Below, one piece after another: positions 16,714 through 25,045 of a DNA stretch of 64,000 nucleotides (its first letter is position 1; each line of letters opens with the position of its first letter). Source of the DNA: UBA4132 sp037133675 (GTDB lineage Bacteria > Pseudomonadota > Gammaproteobacteria > Methylococcales > Methylomonadaceae); assembly GCA_037133675.1 (NCBI GenBank), contig JBAXNR010000001.1, positions 44,471 to 108,470 of the forward strand, written 5' to 3'. A program made the position numbers and the translations under genes. Below the pieces are notes generated by a model. That model was not told the DNA's origin, made no database searches, and was given only the letters and a program-made list of their open reading frames with translations.

Positions 16714-18456
16714 TTACAGTCCGTCAGAAATATTGTGAGCTTGCATCCATAATTCTAGGGATAACAAGAGCCATAATCTATCACCATAATAAGGCTTTAT
16801 ACCACTTCCTTTAAAGTTAATAAGGTCTTGTAGTGCTTTTGGTTCGATTAGCTTACGAATTTTAGCGTTGCTATGTAATAAAACCTCCTTAGCAAACGAT
16901 CTAAGTTCTTTGTTAAACCAATAATGTACGGGGACTAACATACCAGATTTAGGTCGGCTAATAATTGATGCAGGCACAATATCACTGACCGCCTGCTTTA
17001 AAACATATTTTTCAATCGAGCGTTTTAATTTCATCGCAGGCGGCAAACTAAACGCTAATTCTGCTAATTGTCTATCAAACAACGGTGAACGCACTGCAAT
17101 ATCTGCCGCCGCTGACGCTTTTAACACTTTGGGTAAAATTTGCGCCGCGCCTTTTAAACGTAAATTAATGTGCATCAAGCGATGTAAATAAGAGCTAAAA
17201 CTTGTGTCATTGAGAAACGGCGCGAGTAATTCGGCAGAACTTGAATAATTTTTAAGTTGCTGCTGAAAATCTTTGGATAATAAATGCGGCAAATGTTCAT
17301 GACCTTTGTTATAAGCCCTTAAGTACATATCTTCGCGGGAAAATTCTTGCATTCCTACGCCGTAAGCTTCATAAGCCATAATTGGCAGATTTTTGGGACC
17401 ACCAAACACAGGGTCGCCACCTTCACCATTAAACACCAACTGCACTTCCTTTGCCGCTTCTTCCACTACAATAATATTCGGTACAGTCAGAGGATCACCT
17501 ATGGGTTCATCCAAAATAGTCGCGGTTTGTAAAAACTTGGCTTTAATCATCGCAGAAGTCACAGTAATGACTCGCGCAGGAATATTCAAGTGCTTCGCCA
17601 TTAAACCAGAAAATTCTAATTCGTTACGGTATTCTGAACCAAAGTTTAGCGAATAGGCAGCGGTGAGTGAATGCCCACCGATTAACGCACCCACTAGGCT
17701 AGAATCCAAACCACCTGACAGTAATAAACCCGTTTTGGTATTAGCTTCAAAACGATTAGCAACCGCTAATTCTAATGAGGCTCTGACTTGTTCAATACAT
17801 TGCAATTCAGCAATCGCTTCATTTTGATCGCGTAACTCGTGGTAATGAAAGCTTTCAATACTTGACGGGCTAATAGTTGCCGTCACCCCTGCAAACAGTT
17901 TGCTAACACCTTGGACGGGAGTACGCGCAAATGGGGAAAAGCCAGTGCTTAAAAAATCACTCACACCTGCGGGATTAATGACACGACTACATTCTGAATA
18001 AGCCATCAGTGCCGCTAAACGATCAGCGATTACAATGCTGGTGGGCGTTTGCAGAATGTACACAGGTCTTTCACCAATCGCATCACGCACCGCCAATAAC
18101 TGACCATCAATCAGCATGACAATGGCAAAAAAGCCTTGTAGTTCCAACGGAAAGCTCACACCGTGTTTAGTGTATAACTGTTGCAATAGCACGGCTAGTT
18201 TTTGTGCTTTAGTTAAATCGTGATTAAAGCACTGGGTTAGCTTGTCAAAATCAAATAATTTGCCCGAAAAGACACCGACACAACGTCCGTCTGGCGAGGC
18301 GAACAATGTACTTTGTTCGCCAATATCACAACGACTATCAGGCATAAAGGCAAAAACTATTGACTGATGGTTTAATAGTTGCCAGTTTTTTTCTTGGTTA
18401 AGTTGTGCAATAAAGCGTTCAGGGGCAGAACCAGAATAAACTTGAAATCGACTCAC
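16714..18456 (-). CDS. Asparagine-synthetase-like ATP-dependent ligase, no glutaminase Cys (copy 1)
   Basis: 580 residues. The N-terminal half has the class II glutamine-amidotransferase fold pattern (ELQGFFAIVML, LAVRDAIGERPVYIL) but starts MSRFQV, so the catalytic Cys that follows Met in true AsnB (MCG) is missing and glutamine hydrolysis is not expected. The C-terminal half has the adenylating PP-loop SGGLDSS near residue 250, the second nucleotide motif FNGEGGDPVFGG and the C-terminal RSPLFD segment. Cys-less relatives include beta-lactam synthetase and lasso-peptide cyclase, which activate a carboxylate as an acyl-adenylate for internal amide formation. It overlaps the next gene upstream by one base. 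Confidence 0.85.
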   Translation of the reverse strand: MSRFQVYSGSAPERFIAQLNQEKNWQLLNHQSIVFAFMPDSRCDIGEQSTLFASPDGRCVGVFSGKLFDFDKLTQCFNHDLTKAQKLAVLLQQLYTKHGVSFPLELQGFFAIVMLIDGQLLAVRDAIGERPVYILQTPTSIVIADRLAALMAYSECSRVINPAGVSDFLSTGFSPFARTPVQGVSKLFAGVTATISPSSIESFHYHELRDQNEAIAELQCIEQVRASLELAVANRFEANTKTGLLLSGGLDSSLVGALIGGHSLTAAYSLNFGSEYRNELEFSGLMAKHLNIPARVITVTSAMIKAKFLQTATILDEPIGDPLTVPNIIVVEEAAKEVQLVFNGEGGDPVFGGPKNLPIMAYEAYGVGMQEFSREDMYLRAYNKGHEHLPHLLSKDFQQQLKNYSSSAELLAPFLNDTSFSSYLHRLMHINLRLKGAAQILPKVLKASAAADIAVRSPLFDRQLAELAFSLPPAMKLKRSIEKYVLKQAVSDIVPASIISRPKSGMLVPVHYWFNKELRSFAKEVLLHSNAKIRKLIEPKALQDLINFKGSGIKPYYGDRLWLLLSLELWMQAHNISDGL

Positions 18457-19439
18457 TAGCCGTAACCGTTACTGCCGCTAGCAGCTGCCGCTACGCTGGT
18501 TACTAAATCAAACGGTACGCCTTCGTTAATCGCTGCACCACACAAGCCGATTAATGCTGCGGGGGCAAATAAGGCTACTTCAGCGGTTTCTTTGACCTTT
18601 TTATTACGGTCAACGAATCTAAAAGTCATATCTTTAAACAGCTTTTTTTGCTCGCCATTTAAACCTAAGTCAACAATAGTGTAACGTTGTCCACCAAACC
18701 ATTTTGGGTCAGTCTTAATACGCCGCGCAAAGGCAATACCTGCGGGTGAATAATCGTGCAATAAAAATACTTTTACATTAGGATTTTGTTTTAAACGCCG
18801 TAGCATATCCTCATAAATATCTTTTGGATAACCACTACCACCCAGCACGGGGCAGGAATAATGAAAGTGAAACAAATTGCTGAGAAAAAAATCCACAGTT
18901 TCATCACGTTCACAGATAAGCACTCTATCAAAGGAAATATCATCTAAGTTAGCGGCACTTACACCGTCAGTGTTAGCTTGAGACTTTTCCGCAGTTAGTA
19001 GTTTTTCATGGGGATTAACGACCAGCCATTTATCAACTAGCGTGGGTAGCTTGCTGATATTAGTTTTAAACCGCGCTTTTGCAACTAAAGGCACTAACAG
19101 AGTAGCAGCACTGACAAGAGTTAGTACAACAAAAGCACCACGCGCAATAAATGCAAAAACCAATAGAACAATAAAAATAACCACTAAAACCACCAAAGCG
19201 ATACTGCATAGTTTGATTTTTTTATTGAGTTTACGTTGTAGCTGATACCTAAGATTGTCTTTGGAAAAATAAAGAGTTCCATTGGATGAAACTGTATCCA
19301 CTGCTGATTTTATTGCTATATCAGTTAAGCCGTCTTCAAGTGGATCTGTGACAAAGGCGTGGTAACACGAGCTACACCGCCCACCGCTTACACCTCGATC
19401 TTTTTTACTTGAGTCTTTTCCGCAATCGATACACTTCAT
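18456..19439 (-). CDS. Zinc-ribbon membrane protein with possible TOPRIM-like domain
   Basis: 327 residues. Residues 3-25 carry two CxxC pairs (CIDC, CSSC), a zinc ribbon. Residues about 28-70 (FVTDPLEDGLTDIAIKSAV, then SNGTLYFSKDNLRYQLQRK) form a small domain. Two adjacent membrane helices follow (about 78-120). The C-terminal domain reads VLICERDETVDFFL, then VKVFLLHDYSPAGIAFARRI. The acidic residue followed by D-x-x-PAG recalls TOPRIM folds, but the second Asp of the DxD motif is Ser, so this is tentative. It lies between the two ligase genes (20 bp after one, one-base overlap with the other), implying it works with them. Confidence 0.6.
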   Translation of the reverse strand: MKCIDCGKDSSKKDRGVSGGRCSSCYHAFVTDPLEDGLTDIAIKSAVDTVSSNGTLYFSKDNLRYQLQRKLNKKIKLCSIALVVLVVIFIVLLVFAFIARGAFVVLTLVSAATLLVPLVAKARFKTNISKLPTLVDKWLVVNPHEKLLTAEKSQANTDGVSAANLDDISFDRVLICERDETVDFFLSNLFHFHYSCPVLGGSGYPKDIYEDMLRRLKQNPNVKVFLLHDYSPAGIAFARRIKTDPKWFGGQRYTIVDLGLNGEQKKLFKDMTFRFVDRNKKVKETAEVALFAPAALIGLCGAAINEGVPFDLVTSVAAAASGSNGYG

Positions 19440-19459
19440 AATCTACCTCTTAAATTTAA

Positions 19460-20875
19460 TTAAAGACTAGCAAACCAACATTCTAAAACACATAGCATCC
19501 AAAGCCTATCACCCCAACGTCTAGCACGACCATCACTGGCAGTGATGTTTTGCCGTCTGATGTCTTGAACGGTGTGAGGATTTAACAAACCCGATTTTTC
19601 TAAACGCTTTTTATGTAACCAATAAGCAGCTAAGGGTCGTAAGCCACGCCGAAACCATTCACTGGTAGGCACACCCATACCTTGTTTTCGCCGCTCTACC
19701 ACTTGTTCGGGTAAGTATGAATGAGCAAGCATTTTTAGCAAAACTTTATCTTTTGCCCCTGCTAATTTTAAGTGATTAGGTAAAGCGATGCCTAACTCAA
19801 TCATATCGGGCTGAAAAAAAGGATGCTGCAAACTAAGCTGGTGTGCTTTTGCCATTGCCTCTATTCTAGGCGCGATATGTTGCAATCCCTTTAATTGTAA
19901 ATCTACCCAGCGTAATTGATTACAAAAATCTGCCGAGGGTGATGAAGCAAAGGCTTGTTGAATAGGGCTTTCAAGGCAAACAGTAGACTCCAACTGTTGC
20001 CCAAGTTTAGTTGACATTAACTCAGACCACTCAGCGGAAAACTTATGAAAACTGGCTAAATAGCCTAGCTCGCGTTGATAACCTGTTTCTGGATATAGCT
20101 CGCGCATAATCATAGGTTTCATAGACCAAGAGCCAAATAATTGATCGCCACCTTCGCCTGTTAATACCGTGTGCTGTGGTTGGTGTTGCCCAATCGCTTT
20201 AAAGAGCAAATAAAACGGTAATAACACAGGATCACCTAACGGCTGATCCAACGCACCAACAGTTTTACTAAACCAACGCAGGGCATCCAAAGAATTCACT
20301 ACAATTTCTTTTTGTGCCAAGCCAAGGTGTTGTGCGGTCATTCTGGCGGCGTGAGTATCCGTGCCTTCGCCAACATCAGCACCACCAAATCGTGCGTGGT
20401 AGGCGGTAATTTTTGTTCCTGATGCTGTCGCGGCGGCGGCAATCATCGCACTATCCAAGCCACCTGACAGTAATACCGCCGCCTGATTAGCTTTAGTGTG
20501 TGCGCAAAGTTGTTGCCAAAAGGTGTTTTCTGGCTGCTGTAATGGCGGTCTTGTTGGGATTTTAGCAAGACTCCAGTCGATTTGATTATCAAGCAACGAT
20601 AAGCAACAAGTCATGTTCGGAGGAACAGCGGATATACCCTGAAAAATGGTGCGGGGTGCTGGCACAAAACCGTAACACAAAAAATCTCGAATTCCTTCGG
20701 GGCTAGGTTGATAATTGACATAAGCACCCAGTTCTCGAAGGCTATGGGATACCAGCCATTTATTGCCTATCAGATGATTTAAAAAATATAACGGCGTAGC
20801 TGAATAAGCCCCACGCGTTAAAATTTGATTGTCAGATGACTCGCGGAAAAAACTTTGCGTTTGTACACTATCCAT
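19460..20875 (-). CDS. Asparagine-synthetase-like ligase, shortened N-terminus (copy 2)
   Basis: 471 residues, about 100 fewer than copy 1. The amidotransferase-like region is cut down to about 110 residues and has no N-terminal Cys. The synthetase half is complete: PP-loop LLSGGLDSAMI near residue 135, then ALDQPLGDPVLLPF, LTGEGGDQLFGSW, and the C-terminal RKQGMGVPTSEWF. Adenylate formation is therefore expected but not glutamine hydrolysis. It resembles copy 1 in length of the synthetase half and in motif order, suggesting an old duplication. It starts 8 bp after the TauE-like gene ends and leads the ligase group. Confidence 0.85.
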   Translation of the reverse strand: MDSVQTQSFFRESSDNQILTRGAYSATPLYFLNHLIGNKWLVSHSLRELGAYVNYQPSPEGIRDFLCYGFVPAPRTIFQGISAVPPNMTCCLSLLDNQIDWSLAKIPTRPPLQQPENTFWQQLCAHTKANQAAVLLSGGLDSAMIAAAATASGTKITAYHARFGGADVGEGTDTHAARMTAQHLGLAQKEIVVNSLDALRWFSKTVGALDQPLGDPVLLPFYLLFKAIGQHQPQHTVLTGEGGDQLFGSWSMKPMIMRELYPETGYQRELGYLASFHKFSAEWSELMSTKLGQQLESTVCLESPIQQAFASSPSADFCNQLRWVDLQLKGLQHIAPRIEAMAKAHQLSLQHPFFQPDMIELGIALPNHLKLAGAKDKVLLKMLAHSYLPEQVVERRKQGMGVPTSEWFRRGLRPLAAYWLHKKRLEKSGLLNPHTVQDIRRQNITASDGRARRWGDRLWMLCVLECWFASL

Positions 20876-20883
20876 GCAAACAC

Positions 20884-21693
20884 TTATTGCAACACAAATT
20901 TAAATCCAATCAGCAATAACACTGTAGCTAACACGGGGCGTAACACTTTTTCAGGGATTTTCGCGCTTAAATGGCTACCAATCCAGATACCTGGTATTGA
21001 ACCCATTAATAAGCCACCCAATAATTCAAAATCAACATTGCCTAGTACCCAATGCCCAAAACCTGCAACTGCTGTCAGTGGAATCGCGTGTGCCAAATCG
21101 GTGCCAACAATTTTCAGCGTGGTCATTCTTGGGTATAAAAATAACAGTGCCACCGTACCCAGTGCGCCCGCCCCAACTGACGTTAGTGTCACTAATATGC
21201 CTAACATCACACCAATCAACACGGTGGCAGGAATTTCTAACTGTTTAAAACGCGCGGCATTTTCGAGATTGCTATGCTCATCATCAATTTGCCCTAATTT
21301 TTCAGCATTATGTAATAACGCACTGCGCACAAACAGTGCGCAAGCGGTCAGTATCAAGGCAACGCCTAAGGTAAAGGTAATCGTGCCAGTAATTTCTTTA
21401 CCGATAGAACTCAAATGTTTCAGCGCAAATAACGTCGCTATCGCAAACGGCAAACTGCCCAGCGATAACCAGCCGACAATTTTCCAATCAACTGAACCAT
21501 GTTTACCATGATGTACCCAGACACCACTCACTTTAGTCAATGCGGCAAATAATAAATCTGTTCCTACTGCGGTTGCTGGATGAAAATTGAATAAAAAAAC
21601 CAGCAACGGGGTCATTAATGAGCCACCACCTACCCCTGTGATGCCGACTAATAAGCCGACTGCAAAGCCAGACAAGGTGTAAAAAATATTCAT
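20884..21693 (-). CDS. TauE/SafE-family membrane exporter
   Basis: 269 residues with about eight hydrophobic helices and two related halves, the TauE/SafE (DUF81) architecture. Typical segments are LLVGITGVGGGSLMTPLLVF near the start and SVGAGALGTVALLFLYP in the second half. Members export sulfite, sulfoacetate or other small organic anions across the inner membrane. It is the first gene of the tightly packed reverse-strand run and ends 8 bp before the second ligase, so it may export that pathway's product; this is inference. Confidence 0.85.
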   Translation of the reverse strand: MNIFYTLSGFAVGLLVGITGVGGGSLMTPLLVFLFNFHPATAVGTDLLFAALTKVSGVWVHHGKHGSVDWKIVGWLSLGSLPFAIATLFALKHLSSIGKEITGTITFTLGVALILTACALFVRSALLHNAEKLGQIDDEHSNLENAARFKQLEIPATVLIGVMLGILVTLTSVGAGALGTVALLFLYPRMTTLKIVGTDLAHAIPLTAVAGFGHWVLGNVDFELLGGLLMGSIPGIWIGSHLSAKIPEKVLRPVLATVLLLIGFKFVLQ

Positions 21694-21862
21694 GCAGGAT
21701 AATCCTTAGTGTTTAATGCGTTAAAAATTTTTCAGTGTCGCCTTAATAATTAGGGTGTGTTTTTTGACACTGAGTAAATCAATGGATGTTGAAACAGTCT
21801 GTCTTATTGACTCGATAGCTCATTACGAAGCGAGGTGTTGGCATAATGACACGCGTATTGCA

Positions 21863-21894
21863 CACGGATGACAGCGATTTTTATGTCATCCGTG
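21863..21894 (-). terminator. Hairpin after the 21909-22307 gene
   Basis: An 11-bp perfect stem (CACGGATGACA / TGTCATCCGTG) with a 10-nt loop begins 15 bp past the stop at 21909 on the reverse strand. No run of T follows, so it may be a weak terminator or a mRNA-stabilising hairpin. Confidence 0.45.
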
Positions 21895-21908
21895 GCAATA
21901 AGTTTGCG

Positions 21909-22307
21909 TTACTTAATTTTTACTAACTCTTTATCGTCACTAGAAAAATGACAGATACCCGCAGCAAAATTATCACAGTCTTTTGATTGCTCTACTTTTG
22001 CACCTGTTTCACTCACCCGAATAGTTAATTCACAGTAAGTCGCTTCACTTTCAGAATGTTTTTTTAGAACCAATTTGTCTTTATCGGCTTTTGCTTCACC
22101 AGAAATACTGGCTGAACAAGCAGGTTTGTCTTTTTCATTAGCATTCGCTTCAAAATCAATATCCGCATTCACCGTATATTCTTTGTTGATTTCAGTGATT
22201 TTTAAGTGATGAACATGATTGCCATCGCGTAATAGATAATGTTCTGTGCCTGCAAAAATACTGCTCGAAACCAGCATTGCAATGCTAAAAAATGCTATTT
22301 TTTTCAT
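21909..22307 (-). CDS. Periplasmic four-cysteine protein, unknown function
   Basis: 132 residues from the ATG at 22307, chosen because a GAGG site lies 7 nt upstream and a signal peptide follows directly (MKKIAFFSIAMLVSSSIFAG). The longer upstream frame has no such features. The mature protein has four cysteines (KPACSAS, TYCELT, KDCDNF, GICHF), consistent with two disulfides, and an alternating beta pattern. The end (CDNFAAGICHFSSDDKEL) recalls small periplasmic inhibitor or binding proteins, but the family is not recognised. Confidence 0.65.
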   Translation of the reverse strand: MKKIAFFSIAMLVSSSIFAGTEHYLLRDGNHVHHLKITEINKEYTVNADIDFEANANEKDKPACSASISGEAKADKDKLVLKKHSESEATYCELTIRVSETGAKVEQSKDCDNFAAGICHFSSDDKELVKIK

Positions 22308-22552
22308 AAAATGACCTCGTATTAGGTTGTTGATTAGCAATTTTGGTACGCCCATGTACCTTTGTTATTAGTAATTGATGATGCACACTGTCATTGACCC
22401 TGCGTAACACCAGTTAATAAATTAGTTAACATCACTGTTAAACTGCCATTATCATTTAATCGGTAAAATTTTGCACAGAGTAATTTTCTAGTAACTAACA
22501 AACAATTGCTTAACCGCGTATAAAATCTGTCACTTGTTCAACGGTAAGTCTA

Positions 22553-23473
22553 ATGATGAATAATATCCATGCACTGAAAATTCTGCTAGTTGCCGCTATA
22601 CAAAAACTAATAGATAGCTCTAAAACCATGCGATTGCCCTGTTATAGCCAACTAACATGGTATGACATTGGTTATTTCTTTTTGGTAGAAACTCAAAAAA
22701 GTGCCATTAGCACACGAGCATCTGCGGTCGCCTTTACTTTTTTTCTCGCCTTGTTTCCTGCCATTATCTTTTTTTTCTCCTTGATACCATTTTTGCCTAT
22801 CGACAATTTGCACCAGCAGGTACTCAATGATATGCACTCGCTGTTACCTGAAAACGCTTATCAAGCGGCTGTTGAAACTATTAATGATTTAGTAAAAAAT
22901 CAGCACAATGGCTTGTTATCATTTGGTTTTTTAGTCACCCTGTACCTTTCTACTAATGGTATTAACGCCCTTATAGATGCGTTTAATCAAGCTATTCATG
23001 TTGTTGAAACCCGATCGTTTATTAAACAAAGAATTGTTTCATTGTATTTGCTTGGCGCACTGTCACTACTGGTTCTAACCGCTTCGTTGCTGATTATATT
23101 TAGCGAAATTGCCATCAATTATGCGATTGCTCATGGCTTACTGTTGAGTGATGGTATTGTCATCGTCCTGCTGACTTTAGGGAAATGGCTGATTGTGTTT
23201 TTGTTGTTATTTACCGCCATTTCCTTGCTGTATTATTTTGGCCCCGTTAATTCAGCCAATTATAAATTAATCAGCCCAGGTGCGTTGTTGGCAACGGTTT
23301 TATCGATCACCGCTTCCTTGTTATTCAATTATTATGTCAACAATTTTGGTACTTATAATAAAGTCTATGGCAGTATCGGTACCATCATGGTCATTATGCT
23401 GTGGCTACAGTTTAACTGTTTAATTATGCTCATAGGCTTTGATTTGAATGCTAAAATTTATAACAAAACTTAA
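22553..23473 (+). CDS. YihY/BrkB-family inner-membrane protein
   Basis: 306 residues with about six membrane helices. It shows the family signature ISTRASAVAFTFFLALFPAI near residue 55, the helix LYLSTNGINALIDAFNQA, and the final YGSIGTIMVIMLWLQFNCL. Once linked to tRNA processing (as RNase BN) and to serum resistance (BrkB), these proteins are now regarded as inner-membrane proteins of uncertain, possibly transport-related, function. Transcribed away from the preceding gene; the upstream 245 bp hold no gene. Confidence 0.85.
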   Translation: MMNNIHALKILLVAAIQKLIDSSKTMRLPCYSQLTWYDIGYFFLVETQKSAISTRASAVAFTFFLALFPAIIFFFSLIPFLPIDNLHQQVLNDMHSLLPENAYQAAVETINDLVKNQHNGLLSFGFLVTLYLSTNGINALIDAFNQAIHVVETRSFIKQRIVSLYLLGALSLLVLTASLLIIFSEIAINYAIAHGLLLSDGIVIVLLTLGKWLIVFLLLFTAISLLYYFGPVNSANYKLISPGALLATVLSITASLLFNYYVNNFGTYNKVYGSIGTIMVIMLWLQFNCLIMLIGFDLNAKIYNKT

Positions 23474-23627
23474 TGCAAAGCGTCAATATTTAGCGGAATA
23501 AGGTGAGGTTTTCATTGCGCATGATTTGATAGCAGTTAAATTATGTTCAATGAAAAATTACCTACGCTTAATCTATTGATTTCTGCTAGAATCAGCCCCC
23601 AAACGTTAAATTAACCTTCACAAATTT

Positions 23628-24089
23628 ATGAAGAACCTTATGTCATCATTGGTAGCTGGATTAAAAAAACACCGCGTATTACTATTTATAATTGGATTGG
23701 CTGCTCTTTCTGTTTCGCAACAAAAATTCATTATGCCTTGGGTCTATGATGTTATTAAATCCGATTGGTTTTTAATTGATACTAAAGACCAAGGCAGCAA
23801 TTTAGCCATATCTACGCCATTGTCTGACATTGCTTTTATGCACTGTAATAACTACATCAAATCTGAAACTGCTCCAGATACTGCTATTGTTTTTGCAGAA
23901 AAACCGCTTAAAGCATGGGATATTGGTAATTACGAATACATTATTAATGGTGAAATTACTACGACTGGCAATTCATCAGCTAGCGTCACAAAAAAATATG
24001 CTTGCCGCATAACCTATAACAAAGGTGATAAACAGGAAGATCCGCTCAATTTTGATAACTGGTCGATTATTGGCGTATCAGATTTATAA
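23628..24089 (+). CDS. Hypothetical membrane-anchored protein, 153 aa
   Basis: Not recognised. A basic N-terminus (GLKKHR) precedes one membrane helix (VLLFIIGLAALSV); the remaining 120 residues are probably periplasmic. Two cysteines (MHCNNY, YACRIT) could form a disulfide. The body alternates strands (YEYIINGEITTTG, ACRITYN), suggesting a beta-sandwich. Met5 (23640) is an equally plausible start. No operon link with its neighbours is evident. Confidence 0.6.
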   Translation: MKNLMSSLVAGLKKHRVLLFIIGLAALSVSQQKFIMPWVYDVIKSDWFLIDTKDQGSNLAISTPLSDIAFMHCNNYIKSETAPDTAIVFAEKPLKAWDIGNYEYIINGEITTTGNSSASVTKKYACRITYNKGDKQEDPLNFDNWSIIGVSDL

Positions 24090-24243
24090 ACGCCTGTTTG
24101 CTCATGCTCATGGACGGGCATTATAAACCATTGATTAATTTTATAAAAAAGCGATAGAATCGTCGTTCCCGTTTCTACATTTTGTAAAAGATTGAAACAT
24201 AGCTACCCGTGACTTATGGGGCATTACACTTGGAGTATTATTT

Positions 24244-24999
24244 ATGATCGAATTCATCATTGCTATTGCACTTATTGCTTTAGCGTTTTATTTTTTTAAA
24301 ATAAAAAACAAAAAATCAGCCACCACGCCAGATAATGTTCTTGAATCAGCAAAACCGATAAAACAAGAAACCAAGCACGCTGATAAGGTCGTAGCGTCCA
24401 CTGAATCTAAACCTGTTGAGTCAGTAAATAAGCCAGCTATCGCACAAGCAACGCCTAAAATTGAAAAGTCACCAGAACCTACTAACGAAAATCTGCCTCA
24501 AGACTCTACATTAAGACGGCATTATCTGACACATTTACACGCTATCGTTAGCGCGATTAATCCACCCCGCCCTACCGACTCTGCTTTATCTCGTCATCAT
24601 GATACCCAAATTGCCGATCAACTTGAGCAATCTTTACGCAGTCAAGACACGATTCAACAACTATTTGCTCGTTATGAAAATCATAAAAAAAAGCTAACTC
24701 CATCCGTTGTTGAAAAACCCGAAGCTATTGTAGTTGTGCCAGTTGTGGAAGAAATTCAAGCCATTATTACACCATCAGCTAAACCTGAAGCCAGCGATAA
24801 AGGCGTTGTTGTGTCACTGCCAGAACGTAAAGCATCCAAAATTCCTGAAGATTCACAACTAAAAAGACATTATCTGACTCATTTACATAACCAAGTTGCA
24901 GCCAGTTTACCTGCACGTCCAACTGATTCAACCTTACGTCGTCATCATGACACGCTGCTTGAAAACGAAGTAAAAAGTCGATTGTCTGCTCAAAGCTAG
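24244..24999 (+). CDS. Membrane-anchored protein with duplicated DSxLxRH repeats
   Basis: 251 residues. One N-terminal helix (MIEFIIAIALIALAFYFF) anchors it, followed by a Lys/Pro/Glu-rich linker. Two copies of a 50-residue unit follow at about 86-140 and 198-250: DSTLRRHYLTHLH ... PPRPTDSALSRHHDT and DSQLKRHYLTHLH ... PARPTDSTLRRHHDT. Each unit holds two DSxLxRHxxT motifs, giving four in all. A second Pro/Val-rich linker separates the copies. A GGAG site lies 9 nt before the ATG. The His/Arg-rich units could bind nucleic acid, metal or peptidoglycan; no function is known to me. Confidence 0.75.
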   Translation: MIEFIIAIALIALAFYFFKIKNKKSATTPDNVLESAKPIKQETKHADKVVASTESKPVESVNKPAIAQATPKIEKSPEPTNENLPQDSTLRRHYLTHLHAIVSAINPPRPTDSALSRHHDTQIADQLEQSLRSQDTIQQLFARYENHKKKLTPSVVEKPEAIVVVPVVEEIQAIITPSAKPEASDKGVVVSLPERKASKIPEDSQLKRHYLTHLHNQVAASLPARPTDSTLRRHHDTLLENEVKSRLSAQS

Positions 25000-25018
25000 A
25001 CTTACAAAATAGTGCGTA

Positions 25019-25038
25019 GGGGCGATTTAAATCGCCCC
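25019..25038. terminator. Bidirectional terminator between convergent genes
   Basis: A perfect 20-bp palindrome (GGGGCGATTT / AAATCGCCCC) lies between the repeat-protein gene ending at 24999 on the forward strand and metF ending at 25046 on the reverse strand. It is well placed to stop transcription from both sides. Confidence 0.7.
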
Positions 25039-25045
25039 CACTGGA

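Noticed and set aside
20855..21511. Long forward-strand frame (218 codons) opposite the TauE-like gene
   Set aside because: Shadow frame: low-complexity Ser/Asn/Pro-rich product, no family character, fully overlapped by a convincing gene.
15021..21693. Lasso-peptide biosynthesis cluster
   Set aside because: Asparagine-synthetase-like cyclases fit, but no transglutaminase-like leader peptidase, precursor peptide or ABC exporter was found.
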